From an uncultured Prevotellaceae bacterium (lineage in GTDB: Bacteria > Bacteroidota > Bacteroidia > Bacteroidales > Bacteroidaceae), in contig CADCIB010000009.1 of NCBI GenBank assembly GCA_902801375.1, forward strand, positions 41,543-105,542: DNA of 64,000 nucleotides, in the 5' to 3' direction. The position numbers were made by a program, and so were the translations under genes. Shown here in pieces: positions 54,315 to 63,645 of the stretch (the first letter of the stretch is position 1; every line of letters starts with the position of its first letter). The notes below the pieces were generated by a model that ran no database searches, was not told the DNA's origin, and was given only the letters and a program-made list of their open reading frames with translations.

Positions 54315-56249
54315 ATGAAGAATTACGGTTTCATAAAAGTGGCGGCTGCCATACCCGCCGTTCGGGTGGCCGACTGCGATTTCAATACAACGGAAATGGC
54401 CCGCATCATGTCTGAGGCTGACAAACAAGACGTGAGGGTGTTGGTATTCCCAGAACTAAGTGTCACAGGCTATACTTGCCAAGACCTTTTCCGTCAGAAT
54501 ATTCTCATCACGGCAGCAGAGAAAAGCGTGGTCAGTCTGCTCAATAGCAGTATGCACGTAGACGTAATCGCCATCATCGGTGTGCCTGTTGTTGTGGGCG
54601 ACCTTTTGCTCAACTGTGCCGCTGTCATACAGAAAGGTGTTTTGTTGGCATTGATCCCCAAGACTTACCTGCCCAACTACAGCGAGTTTTACGAGAAACG
54701 TTGGTTTGCCTCATCGCAAGATTTGGAGGCCAAGGAGATTGTGTTTGCCGGGCAACGCATCGTCGTTTCGCCCAAGCCGACACTCATTCGCACACACGAC
54801 GGCATTCTCTTTGGTGTAGAAATCTGCGAAGACGTATGGGCACCCGACCCACCCAGCAACTATCTGGCACTGGCTGGTGCCGACCTCATCTTCAACCTGT
54901 CTGCCAGTGACGAACTCATCGGCAAGCACGATTACCTGAAAGGCCTGTTGGCACAACAGAGTGCGCGCACCATCACGGGCTATGTCTACAGTGGAAGCGG
55001 ATTCGGCGAGAGCACACAGGACGTGGTGTATGGTGGCAATGCGATGATCTTCGAAAACGGGCAATTGCTGGAAGAAGCCGAACGTTTCTCATTGAAACCA
55101 CAGCTAAAAATTGCACAGATTGACGTGGAACGACTTCGCAACGAACGGCGTTCGAACAGCACCTACGTCAATGCGCAGCGCGGCCATCAAGCCACGATAG
55201 TAGATGCCGTTGACGTGGTCGAGCGTCCCTTCCACCTGACCCGCCCCATCGACCCGCATCCATTCATCCCCAAAGACGAAGATATGGCGCGCAGTTGCGA
55301 GGAGATTTTTAGCATTCAAGTATGCGGTTTGGCCAAGCGGTTGGTTCACACACATAGCCAAAAAGTGGTCATCGGTGTGAGCGGTGGACTCGACAGCACA
55401 CTGGCACTGTTGGTCTGCATCCGCACATTCGACAAACTTGGCTACGATCGCAAAGGCATCGTCGGTGTGACGATGCCTGGTTTCGGAACCACCGACTTCA
55501 CCTATCAGAATGCCATTGCCCTGATGAAGCTTATGGGCATCACGATGCGCGAGATCAGCATAGCCAAGGCTGTGCGACAGCACTTCGAGGATATTGGCCA
55601 CGACGAGAGCGTGCACGATGTGACCTACGAGAACGGCCAAGCCCGCGAACGCACCCAGATTCTGATGGATGTGGCCAACCAAGTGGGAGGACTGGTCATC
55701 GGAACGGGTGACTTATCCGAGCTGGCTCTTGGATGGGCCACCTATAACGGCGACCACATGTCGATGTATGGCGTCAATGCTTCTGTGCCCAAGACGCTCA
55801 TCCAGCACCTCATCCGCTACGAAATCAGCCGAACGCCCGACGAACAACTGGCAGAAACGCTGCGCAATGTCATCGAAACACCTATCTCTCCAGAGCTGAC
55901 TCCCGCCGATGAGAATGGACATATCAAACAAAAGACGGAGGATCTGGTAGGACCTTACGAGCTCCACGACTTCTTCCTCTATCACTTTCTGCGCCACGGT
56001 TTCTCGCCAGAGAAGATTCTGATGCTGGCGCTTCATGCGTTTTCCAATCCATCGACCTACGACGAAGCCACCATCCGCAAATGGTTGCAGACCTTCCTGC
56101 GTCGCTTCTTTGCACAACAGTTCAAGCGTTCATGTCTACCCGACGGACCAAAGGTAGGCAGCGTGAGCCTCAGTCCGCGCGGTGACTGGCGAATGCCAAG
56201 CGACGCCAATGCCACTATATGGCAAAAATGGCAAGGGGAAATACAATAA
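54315..56249 (+). CDS. nadE: Glutamine-dependent NAD+ synthetase
   Basis: The enzyme amidates deamido-NAD+ with ATP, using ammonia from glutamine. The chosen start (MKNYGFIKVAAAIPAVRVAD) gives 644 residues. The N-terminal nitrilase-type glutaminase has Glu (FPELSVTGYTC), Lys (LIPKTYLPNY) and Cys (GVEICEDVWAPDPPS). The C-terminal synthetase has the P-loop SGGLDSTLALLV (near 356) and the GTGDLSELALGWATYNGDHM motif. A TTG further upstream is rejected because it lies inside the promoter. Confidence 0.96.
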   Translation: MKNYGFIKVAAAIPAVRVADCDFNTTEMARIMSEADKQDVRVLVFPELSVTGYTCQDLFRQNILITAAEKSVVSLLNSSMHVDVIAIIGVPVVVGDLLLNCAAVIQKGVLLALIPKTYLPNYSEFYEKRWFASSQDLEAKEIVFAGQRIVVSPKPTLIRTHDGILFGVEICEDVWAPDPPSNYLALAGADLIFNLSASDELIGKHDYLKGLLAQQSARTITGYVYSGSGFGESTQDVVYGGNAMIFENGQLLEEAERFSLKPQLKIAQIDVERLRNERRSNSTYVNAQRGHQATIVDAVDVVERPFHLTRPIDPHPFIPKDEDMARSCEEIFSIQVCGLAKRLVHTHSQKVVIGVSGGLDSTLALLVCIRTFDKLGYDRKGIVGVTMPGFGTTDFTYQNAIALMKLMGITMREISIAKAVRQHFEDIGHDESVHDVTYENGQARERTQILMDVANQVGGLVIGTGDLSELALGWATYNGDHMSMYGVNASVPKTLIQHLIRYEISRTPDEQLAETLRNVIETPISPELTPADENGHIKQKTEDLVGPYELHDFFLYHFLRHGFSPEKILMLALHAFSNPSTYDEATIRKWLQTFLRRFFAQQFKRSCLPDGPKVGSVSLSPRGDWRMPSDANATIWQKWQGEIQ

Positions 56250-56277
56250 ATCGGCGATTCTTCCGTTATATATAATA

Positions 56278-57744
56278 ATGAAGAAGCATAAACTGACATT
56301 CCTTGGCACCATCGCCACATTATTGCTGACGATGTTCGCCTGTACCGACGACGATTCTTTTTCAACGTCGGCTGGACTCCGACTGACATTCTCTGAAGAC
56401 ACCATCTTCTTGGACACTGTCTTCTCGCGTGTGCCGACTGCGGCCAAATCGTTCTGGGTGTTCAACCATTCGGGCGATGGCATCCGTTGCTCGCAGGTGA
56501 AATTGGAGAAAGGTAATCAAACGGGGTTCCGCGTGAACGTGGACGGCACATACCTGAGTAGCACCTTAGGCTACCAGACACAGAATGTGGAAATACGCAA
56601 CAAAGACAGCATCCGCGTGTTCGTGGAACTCACTTCACCAGAGAACGGCATTGAAGGACCACAGCTCTTGGAGGACAACATCGTGTTCACGATGGAGAGC
56701 GGTGTAGAGCAAAAAGTAAACCTCAATGCCCATACGTGGGATGCGGAAATACTGAGCAACTTGGTCATCAAGGGCGACACTACCCTTGGCGGTGAAAAGC
56801 CCACCGTTATCTACGGCGGCATCCGCGTAGACAGCCTGGCCACGCTGCACATCCCTGCAGGCAAGACGCTCTACTTCCATGCCGGAGCAGGCATCGATGT
56901 CTACGGCAGACTGCTGGTGGAAGGTACTGCCGAGCAGAATGTCATCCTGCGCGGCGACCGCTTGGACCACATGTTCGACTATCTGCCCTACGACCTCGTG
57001 AGCGGACAGTGGAACGGCATCCACTTCTTCGAAAGCTCCTACGACAACCGACTGGAATACATGGATCTGCACAGCACGTTCCACGGCATCGTCTGCGACT
57101 CATCGGACATCAGCCGCACGAAACTGGAACTATGGAATTCCACCATCCACAACTGCCAAGGAGCGGCTTTGCAGGAGGTCTGCTCCATGGTGAATCTCTA
57201 CAACACGCTGCTCTCCAACACCCTCGGTCCTTGTGCCGACATCAGTGGCGGCAACGTCGTTCTCCAACATTGCACGATGGCTCAGTTCTATCCCTTCGAC
57301 GCTATGCGTGCCCCGGCCCTGCAGTTCCATAACGGCCCAGGGCAACCCATGCAACTGGCCTGCGTCAACTCGCTGGTCACCGGCTATGCCGAAGATGTCA
57401 TCATGGGGTCGCAAAACGACACCACCGAGGTGTTCGACTACCGCTTCATCGGTTCTATCCTGCGCACGCCAAAGGTGGAAACTGCCGATTCCGTACGCTT
57501 CGAAAGTGTCATTTGGGAGAATACTGAAGACACGCTGGGTACGGGCGACAACCACTTCCGCCTGGTAGACATCAGTACGCAGCACTACGACTTCCACCTC
57601 GACAGTCTCTCTACAGCCATTGGCAAAGCCCACAAGGACTATGCGCTGCCCACCGACCGCGATGGAAAGCCACGTGGCGACAGCCCTGACATAGGCTGCT
57701 ACCAATACGTGGCCCTGCCCGCTGAATCAAAAGACACTGAATAA
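56278..57744 (+). CDS. Exported lipoprotein with beta-helix repeat domain
   Basis: The chosen start gives 488 residues with a lipobox (LLLTMFAC, Cys near 20) followed by TDDDS. Residues about 200-430 form repeated short strands typical of a right-handed parallel beta-helix (for example LEYMDLHSTFHGIVCDSSDI), and the C-terminal segment HKDYALPTDRDGKPRGDSPD matches the choice-of-anchor Q/polysaccharide-protein tail. It follows nadE by 28 bp. The ligand is unknown; polysaccharide binding is possible. Confidence 0.85.
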   Translation: MKKHKLTFLGTIATLLLTMFACTDDDSFSTSAGLRLTFSEDTIFLDTVFSRVPTAAKSFWVFNHSGDGIRCSQVKLEKGNQTGFRVNVDGTYLSSTLGYQTQNVEIRNKDSIRVFVELTSPENGIEGPQLLEDNIVFTMESGVEQKVNLNAHTWDAEILSNLVIKGDTTLGGEKPTVIYGGIRVDSLATLHIPAGKTLYFHAGAGIDVYGRLLVEGTAEQNVILRGDRLDHMFDYLPYDLVSGQWNGIHFFESSYDNRLEYMDLHSTFHGIVCDSSDISRTKLELWNSTIHNCQGAALQEVCSMVNLYNTLLSNTLGPCADISGGNVVLQHCTMAQFYPFDAMRAPALQFHNGPGQPMQLACVNSLVTGYAEDVIMGSQNDTTEVFDYRFIGSILRTPKVETADSVRFESVIWENTEDTLGTGDNHFRLVDISTQHYDFHLDSLSTAIGKAHKDYALPTDRDGKPRGDSPDIGCYQYVALPAESKDTE

Positions 57745-57754
57745 CTTCCACTCA

Positions 57755-57788
57755 GCCCCCCCCTCTTTCAGGAGGGGTTAGGGGAGGT
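57755..57788. repeat. C/G-rich dispersed palindrome (Bacteroidota REP-like)
   Basis: CCCCCCCCTC-TTTCA-GGAGGGG-TTAGGGGAGG: an inverted C-run/G-run element of the type repeated in many Bacteroidota genomes. It lies in the 87-bp gap before cdd. A related copy lies inside the next regulator gene. Confidence 0.6.
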
Positions 57789-57831
57789 CATCTATTCTCT
57801 TCATCTATCATACACTGTCACTCCTAAAATC

Positions 57832-58311
57832 ATGAAAGAGATAACAATAGAAACCAAAATGCAGCTCTGCCAGTTTGAGGAACTGACCGAAGAGCAGCAA
57901 CAGTTGGTCAAAATGGCCTGCGACGCCACCCAGAACAGCTACTCCCCCTACTCGAAATTCCGTGTAGGATCAGCCCTCCGCATGGCCGACGGCACCATCA
58001 CCATCGGCGCCAACCAGGAGAACGCCTCCTATCCCGTTGGTCTCTGCGGCGAGCGCGTGGCCCTCTTCACGGCCCAAGCCCAACATCCCGACCAGCCAGT
58101 GGCGTCGATAGCCATTGCCGCCCGCAACGACAACGGATTCCTGGAAAAGCCCGTCTCGCCCTGCGGCATGTGCCGACAGGCCATCATGGAAGTGGAGGAC
58201 CGCTACAAGCAGCCTATCGAAATCCTGCTCTATGGCACCGAAGGCACCCTCGTCATCAAGAGCATCCGCGACCTGCTGCCACTCTATTTCGTGGGCGATT
58301 CCATGAAGTAA
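57832..58311 (+). CDS. cdd: Cytidine deaminase
   Basis: The 159-residue enzyme converts cytidine to uridine. Zinc ligands and the catalytic Glu are present: NASYPVGLCGERVALFTA and SPCGMCRQAIMEV. The N-terminal 20 residues extend beyond the core (MKEITIETKMQLCQFEELTE). The regulator of locus 2 starts only 6 bp downstream, so the two may be co-transcribed. Confidence 0.95.
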   Translation: MKEITIETKMQLCQFEELTEEQQQLVKMACDATQNSYSPYSKFRVGSALRMADGTITIGANQENASYPVGLCGERVALFTAQAQHPDQPVASIAIAARNDNGFLEKPVSPCGMCRQAIMEVEDRYKQPIEILLYGTEGTLVIKSIRDLLPLYFVGDSMK

Positions 58312-58317
58312 GCATCT

Positions 58318-60108
58318 ATGAAGAATCATAGTTGCTTTCAACCGATTATTGTCCTCGTGCTGGCCATGATGCTCTTCGCCTGCACCTCGTCCCAGCACCG
58401 CGCCGTCCTCGACTGTGCTGATAGCTTGATGAATGCCCGGCCAGACTCGGCGCTGACCCTCCTCAACGCCCTGCTGCCTGACACCACCCGCATGTCGAAG
58501 GGCGACCTCATGCGCTTCCACCTGCTGCGCACCAACGCTGAGAACAAGTGCGACACCGTGCTCACCGCCCGCCACGCCGCCCTGATGCGCCGCGTCTGCG
58601 ACTACTACGACCATAAGGCCTCCCCCTTTTGGGGGGATGAGAGGGGGGCTTCCCGTATGCTCGCCCACTACCTGCTGGGCCGCTGCTACGACGACATGGG
58701 GGAAGCCCCATTAGCCTTGGAAGAGTTTCATAACGCTGAGAATGCTGCCGACACAACTATAAAAGATTGTGACAAATCCTTGATCTTAAGAATATACGGT
58801 CAATCTGCTTCAATATTCCTTAGACAAGAGGCACCATTATCTGCTCTTGAAGTCATGAGAAGTGCCGATGGTGTCTCACGTGCAATTAGTGACACCATTT
58901 TCCTGCTAATCAACCGTGAACAAATGGCAATAGCCTATGACATGCTCGGCATGTCGGATTCTGTCATAGCCATCAGGAAAGAGGTGGCAGAGCAGTTCCA
59001 ACTGTTAGGGATGGATGAGGCCGCAGCACGCACACTTGCCCCTGCGATAGACAATGCATTGGCAATAGGCTGTTTAGACACCGCCCAGCAGTTCGCCCGC
59101 ACCTATGAGTCCGTCTGCAAGATCTTTGTAAACGGACGTGTGAAAGCCGGATGCGAACCGTATCTTTACACAAAAGGTAAACTTTTGCTTCACGAAGGCG
59201 AACCGTTGAAGGCTGAACAATGTTTCCGCCAACTGGCAGAATTGTCAGAAGCTTTTGTCGATTTGGAATCTGCATACCGCGGGTTGTCTGAAACCTACAG
59301 AATTACCGGTCGACAAGAATTGTCAGCAGAATACGCCCTAAAGGCACTTTCCATGAATGATTCAGTCTACAAAAAAGCGGCAGCCAACTTTTATCAAAAA
59401 ATGCAGGCTTCCCATAAGTACTCAAGAATGCAGCAGCTGGCAGCAAAAGAGCGTTTTGAGAAACAACATATAAGGGGAGTTCTGATCAACTATATCTTGG
59501 GGTCTCTCGTCGTTATATGTGTCATTTCGTTTTTCCTGTATTTTTTCGTAAAGAAGGCCAGGGAGCATCAGCGGCTCGAAAACGAACTGCAGACTAAATA
59601 CTTGCGGCTTCAGGAAGAACTGCAGGAGTTGAATGAGTTGCGCGAAATAAACACCAACAGTGTGACGGATTTGGTAGATGTCAAGTCAAGAAAGATCGAA
59701 ACCCTAAAATCAGAGATTGCCACACAAGAGCTACAACTCACCAAGCATTCTGCACCAGACAAATATAAGGCGGTCGTTAACCCTGCCATCAACTCATTCA
59801 AGAGGAAGTATGCTCATCGCTTTGATGATGTGACAAACAAAGAGTGGGAGGATATAAAAAGGATTATCGAACAAGAATTACCATCATTCTTTCCTACACT
59901 TGAACAAGCCAAACCAGAACTGAGGGAAGAGGAGATAAGGGTATGCATCCTTATCCGACTCCAAGTATCCCTGAAAGACATTTACACATCTATGCACTGC
60001 AACTCACAGAACCTGTCTGTAATGCGTAAAAGGATGCTCACAAAGCTATCCCCCGACTCCACGGGTGGAGCCAAGGATTTCGACAGATTCATTATGTCGC
60101 TGTCATAG
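58318..60108 (+). CDS. Membrane-anchored TPR regulator of locus 2
   Basis: The 596-residue product has a lipoprotein-like signal (VLVLAMMLFAC), TPR-like repeats (about 30-370), one membrane helix (LINYILGSLVVICVISFFLY, near 389-408), a coiled coil (about 415-480) and a C-terminal HTH-like domain (LREEEIRVCILIRLQVSLKD...NSQNLSVMRKRMLTKL). It matches the regulator of locus 1 in architecture and length. A C/G-rich repeat is embedded in frame near residue 103, adding about seven residues relative to the paralogue. Composition changes from G+C-rich to A+T-richer near codon 140, suggesting a recombination joint. It likely controls the downstream DUF3244-lipoprotein genes. Confidence 0.85.
   Translation: MKNHSCFQPIIVLVLAMMLFACTSSQHRAVLDCADSLMNARPDSALTLLNALLPDTTRMSKGDLMRFHLLRTNAENKCDTVLTARHAALMRRVCDYYDHKASPFWGDERGASRMLAHYLLGRCYDDMGEAPLALEEFHNAENAADTTIKDCDKSLILRIYGQSASIFLRQEAPLSALEVMRSADGVSRAISDTIFLLINREQMAIAYDMLGMSDSVIAIRKEVAEQFQLLGMDEAAARTLAPAIDNALAIGCLDTAQQFARTYESVCKIFVNGRVKAGCEPYLYTKGKLLLHEGEPLKAEQCFRQLAELSEAFVDLESAYRGLSETYRITGRQELSAEYALKALSMNDSVYKKAAANFYQKMQASHKYSRMQQLAAKERFEKQHIRGVLINYILGSLVVICVISFFLYFFVKKAREHQRLENELQTKYLRLQEELQELNELREINTNSVTDLVDVKSRKIETLKSEIATQELQLTKHSAPDKYKAVVNPAINSFKRKYAHRFDDVTNKEWEDIKRIIEQELPSFFPTLEQAKPELREEEIRVCILIRLQVSLKDIYTSMHCNSQNLSVMRKRMLTKLSPDSTGGAKDFDRFIMSLS
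58618..58653. repeat. C/G-rich REP-like repeat inside the regulator gene
   Basis: TCCCCC-TTTT-GGGGGG-ATGAGA-GGGGGGC: an inverted C/G-run element, read in frame as KASPFWGDERGAS. It resembles the element at 57755-57788. Confidence 0.6.
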
Positions 60109-60142
60109 CACTCCCATCTCTATGAAGATAGTCCCGCATTGT

Positions 60143-60189
60143 ATGCAACTGTTACGTAACAGTTGCATTTTGTTACGTTTTTGTTACGT
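60143..60189. promoter_or_regulatory. Operator-like perfect palindrome plus two half-sites
   Basis: A perfect 26-bp palindrome fills 60143-60168, with centre CTGTTACGTAACAG and arms ATGCAA/TTGCAT. Its TGTTACGT half-site (60150) recurs at 60171 and 60182, at offsets of 21 and 11 bp, so all three lie on one helical face. The last copy ends 29 bp before the -7 box of the DUF3244 gene. Binding by the upstream regulator, probably as an activator, is inferred. Confidence 0.8.
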
Positions 60190-60218
60190 AAAATGATGGC
60201 AGATTGCGATTTTTTCGA

Positions 60219-60226
60219 TAATTTTG
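60219..60226 (+). promoter_or_regulatory. Promoter -7 box of the DUF3244 gene of locus 2
   Basis: TAATTTTG lies 32 bp before the ATG. The expected -33 position reads ATG, not TTG, consistent with an activator-dependent promoter. Confidence 0.6.
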
Positions 60227-60258
60227 CAACATCGTTTTACTAATTAATATTGTATCAT

Positions 60259-60630
60259 ATGAAAAAAAATCTTTTATTTACATGCTGCGTCCTACTTATG
60301 AGTGCAGCTCCCGCCGCCGCCGATGAAGTCGTAGGTGAAGTTGTCAACTTAACTTGCGGCTACAATCATGACGGAAATCTGGGCAACCATTATCCCAAGT
60401 CACCCGTCCAGCCCCCGTACGTCACCCTCGACGACCATACCTTATATATATGGTCGCAGCACGGCGGGTACACGCTCACCCTCTTGGACGACAACGACAC
60501 CGTTGTCTATCAGACCTATGTCGCCGCAGGCGTGCAGTTCGCCGACCTGCCATCGACCCTCTCGGGCAGTTACACGCTGCTGCTATCCAACGACACGTAC
60601 CTGTTCACAGGTGTGATTGACTTGGAATAG
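60259..60630 (+). CDS. Exported DUF3244 small beta-sandwich protein
   Basis: The chosen ATG gives 123 residues with a cleavable signal (MKKNLLFTCCVLLMSAAPAA). The rest is the DUF3244 fold: TLDDHTLYIWSQHGGYTLTL, then DLPSTLSGSYTLLLSNDTYL and a final GVIDLE. DUF3244 proteins are small exported beta-sandwiches of unknown function, structurally like fibronectin-type folds. It is the first gene after the operator and is followed by the LRR lipoprotein gene. Eight A residues follow the ATG's G, as in two related genes here. Confidence 0.85.
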   Translation: MKKNLLFTCCVLLMSAAPAAADEVVGEVVNLTCGYNHDGNLGNHYPKSPVQPPYVTLDDHTLYIWSQHGGYTLTLLDDNDTVVYQTYVAAGVQFADLPSTLSGSYTLLLSNDTYLFTGVIDLE

Positions 60631-60675
60631 TAATATGATATCACATATTTATAGAATCCTAATTTGTCAAGTAAA

Positions 60676-61566
60676 ATGAGTAGAAAAAATGCATTGCTTA
60701 TTTGTCTTTCCTGGCTCTTAATGGGATGCTCATCTGATGACAGCCCCGTCGAAGTCAAGGACACGCCACCTCATCTGAACGTGTCGGACAGTCTTGCCTT
60801 GGTAAAGATATACAACACTATCGGCCCATGGCATGAAAAGTGGGACCTCAATGACATCACGACTTGGAATGGTGTGACGGTAACACTTGACGAGATGACA
60901 AACGAGATGCGTGTTACAGGCCTTGAGGTGTATAACGGCTATGGCTTACATTCCCAAATACCAAAGGAAATCGGTCATCTGACTGAACTCCGTTCTCTCG
61001 TTTTGGCTGGAGGGATGCTCGAAGGAATGATTCCGGAAGAGATTGGGAATCTTGTAAACCTTGAGAGGTTAACTTTTGACGGCAAGGGCTTAACGGGTGG
61101 TATTCCTGAGAGTATAGGTAACCTGGTGAAACTGAGGCGTCTCGATATCATTAACACGTCACTCAGCGACACGATCCCGGAAAGCATAGGAAACTTGGCC
61201 TCGTTAGAAAAACTGTTTCTTTATGACAATCGGCTGACCGGAAGAATCCCTAAAGGTTTTGCTAATCTAAATAAGCTGAAGAGTGCGATCCTCAACAACA
61301 ACCAATTAACCGGAACGTTTCCTGTCGAGATTCTCAAGGGTAAGACAACGAGGTTCCTTTTTTGGAACAACAACATAACAGAGCTGCCTTTTGAGGTGTG
61401 GAATGACGATTCCGAGGTCATTGCCCCCGACCTACAGGGAAACCGTCTATCTGGAGTTGTACCGGAATGGGTGTTTGGCACTAAGAAATGGCAGGAAGAC
61501 GGTATGATGTGTACCCGAGGCCAGCAGGAAGGTTACGGTTATGAAAACGTTACATATGACCATTAA
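60676..61566 (+). CDS. Exported lipoprotein with plant-type leucine-rich repeats
   Basis: The chosen ATG gives 296 residues. A lipobox (LICLSWLLMGC, Cys near 17) is followed by SSDDSP. Residues about 85-250 hold five or six LRRs of about 24 residues with the consensus IGNLxxLxxLxLxxxxLxG (for example IGNLVNLERLTFDGKGLTGG). This extracellular LRR type supports protein or glycan binding. It lies 45 bp after the DUF3244 gene and is probably in the same transcript. Confidence 0.88.
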   Translation: MSRKNALLICLSWLLMGCSSDDSPVEVKDTPPHLNVSDSLALVKIYNTIGPWHEKWDLNDITTWNGVTVTLDEMTNEMRVTGLEVYNGYGLHSQIPKEIGHLTELRSLVLAGGMLEGMIPEEIGNLVNLERLTFDGKGLTGGIPESIGNLVKLRRLDIINTSLSDTIPESIGNLASLEKLFLYDNRLTGRIPKGFANLNKLKSAILNNNQLTGTFPVEILKGKTTRFLFWNNNITELPFEVWNDDSEVIAPDLQGNRLSGVVPEWVFGTKKWQEDGMMCTRGQQEGYGYENVTYDH

Positions 61567-61578
61567 ATATCGAAAAAT

Positions 61579-63288
61579 ATGAAAAAGTCAATTATATTTA
61601 TATTGGCAATGACATTCCTGTTCACGGGATGCTCATCTGACGTTGAAGATGTCGAACCGAATGTTCTAGACGGATAAAAAGTGGAAACAAGGAGTGGTGG
61701 CACGACGTTCGACCAATGCTTACAGTGTCAAATTTGTGATGGCAGCACGGTCAACCTCCCGTGAAACCAAAACGCACCTGGAAACGTTCCAGAGGAGGTG
61801 AGATATGACGTGAAGGAGTCTGACGGCTGGAGGATCCTTTATAGTACGGTGGATATTATAGGCTATGACCACACAGTTCATACAGGAACACAGTCAAACT
61901 ACCTTCTCCTCTACAACAAGTACACTGGCGTATTGAAAGGTTTCTATTATGCCACGAGCATGGAATCGAACAACCATGCCTTTTTTCAGCTCACCATTCC
62001 TACGTCTCAACAAACAAAACTGTTTAACTTCGTAAGCGAATTTGCTTTCCCCTCTGATTCAACGGCAACCAACAGTGTGTTACTTTCTGCAATTACGGAT
62101 GATGGCATCGCTGCAGGATTTGAAGAAGGATGGAATTGTTTTATGGTGGAACTGTCCTATGACCCAAATAGTCTCAATGAGACTATGAGTATATCGGGTG
62201 TTTGCATGAACGTGACGAGTTTCTCTCTAAACGGGTCTATCGACGCAGAGTCAGAAGGTGTCATCATGGGTGCGAACCATAAGACGAGCAGTTTTATGTC
62301 TGGAATCGCATCGGTGGTAGGGGATATGGCAAAAGCATTTATGGGTACACTTGGTATCGCTGGCCCTGTAGGTGTAGGCTTAGGAGGTTTGGCTGCAACC
62401 TCCGCAACAAGTCTATTCAGCTACGGAGTCAACAAAATATTCGGTTCGCTTCTCACACAGTCTTCAACTACCGTGCAGAATGTGCAGTTCTCAACGAACG
62501 GACAGCTGTTGGTGACGGGAACGAGTAGCTTACCGTCTTCGGGATATATTGTTCCCGTAGGAAGTATCCCCCTAAACGGCACAGGCGAGTGCCTCGGCGT
62601 TTGGAATCTGACGGCAAAGCCAACATATACCATTCCCTCCTGCCCGAAGTTGGTAAAAGCCAAGTTGGGTTCTATGGTGCAATACATCTATCGTGTAGAT
62701 GCCGTTCCTGCCATTCAGTATGTGATTAACCCCGATGTTAGTGCAACGGTGAATTATAGTATCGTGGAATATACGAAATACGATGACTATTTGGTTAACC
62801 CAATCCCCTATCAAGCCGCCTCTCCTGGATGTAATGCATTCAATACGGGAGAGACCCCGCAACTCAATCAATCGGAACTGTATAACGATAGCCACACGAT
62901 TATTAAATCTATGCCTAACGCTTACACTTTCATGGCTCTGGAGGAGTTGCCCAACTATACCAGTTCGGATGGCACGCCAGCCTGTGACCTGTCATACTAC
63001 ATATACGAGTACCTGCGGCCTGTGAAGTTCAAGGTTGTCGCCACCGTCAATGCTAATAACAATCAAGTGAAGTCGGGAAAGACGTTCACTCCAGTATTCA
63101 TAAAGCAGAAGAACGGCGACACCGCTTATAGCTGGTCGCTCTCGGAACTCGCTTCTAATGGTTATGTCTATAACAACGGATCCCAGGTATGGACACTCAA
63201 CGGCATCCAACCCGTTAGGGCTGATTCTGTACTATTGAAAAAAGAACCTAAACAGGAAATGAGAAAAAAGGAATACATTTCTCTGTAA
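61579..63288 (+). pseudogene. Lipoprotein gene with two in-frame stop codons
   Basis: From the ATG the frame encodes a lipoprotein signal (IIFILAMTFLFTGC) and SSDVEDVEPNVLDG, then a TAA (61675) and a TGA (61762), then continues open for 507 codons to a TAA at 63286. All 570 codons share one frame, so this was one gene of about 569 residues with two nonsense changes. The distal part is beta-rich and contains a Gly/Ala-rich hydrophobic stretch (IASVVGDMAKAFMGTLGIAG and following, 62300-62450). A GTG at 61798 could restart translation, but without a signal. Either it is a decaying gene or stop readthrough occurs. No family is recognised. Confidence 0.8.
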
Positions 63289-63340
63289 AGACTGCTTTTC
63301 AATTTCTATGCATATAAAGATGTAAATGTTTTGTGAAGAA

Positions 63341-63391
63341 GCCCGCGCCGCTTGGTGTTCCTGTGAGGGAAAAGCCAAGGCGGCGCGGGTT
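63341..63391 (+). terminator. G+C-rich hairpin after the lipoprotein pseudogene
   Basis: CCCGCGCCGCTTGG and CCAAGGCGGCGCGGG pair with one bulge around a 19-nt loop. No T run follows, so it is a weak terminator or a repeat-derived hairpin. Confidence 0.5.
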
Positions 63392-63420
63392 ATGAGGCCA
63401 GAAGCAGGAATTGCCCTTAA

Positions 63421-63606
63421 TTATTATGGTCGCAGCACAATGGGTTTACGCTCACGTTGATTGACGACAACGACGCCGTCGTCTATCAGACCTATGTCGC
63501 CGCAGGCGTGCAGTTCGCCGACCTGCCGACGGCCCTCTCGGGCAGCTATACGCTGCAGCTATCCAACGACACGTACCTGTTCACAGGTGTGATTGACTTG
63601 GAGTAA
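63421..63606 (+). pseudogene. Truncated DUF3244 copy (3' part only)
   Basis: The frame reads LWSQHNGFTLTLIDDNDAVV, ..., DLPTALSGSYTLQLSNDTYL, ..., GVIDLE and a stop, nearly identical to the last 60 residues of the intact DUF3244 protein of this locus. An in-frame TAA lies directly upstream and there is no ATG, so the signal peptide and first strands are lost. This is a duplication remnant. Confidence 0.85.
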
Positions 63607-63645
63607 CATATTGTTATTGTATCAAATCCTAATTGAAAAATTATA

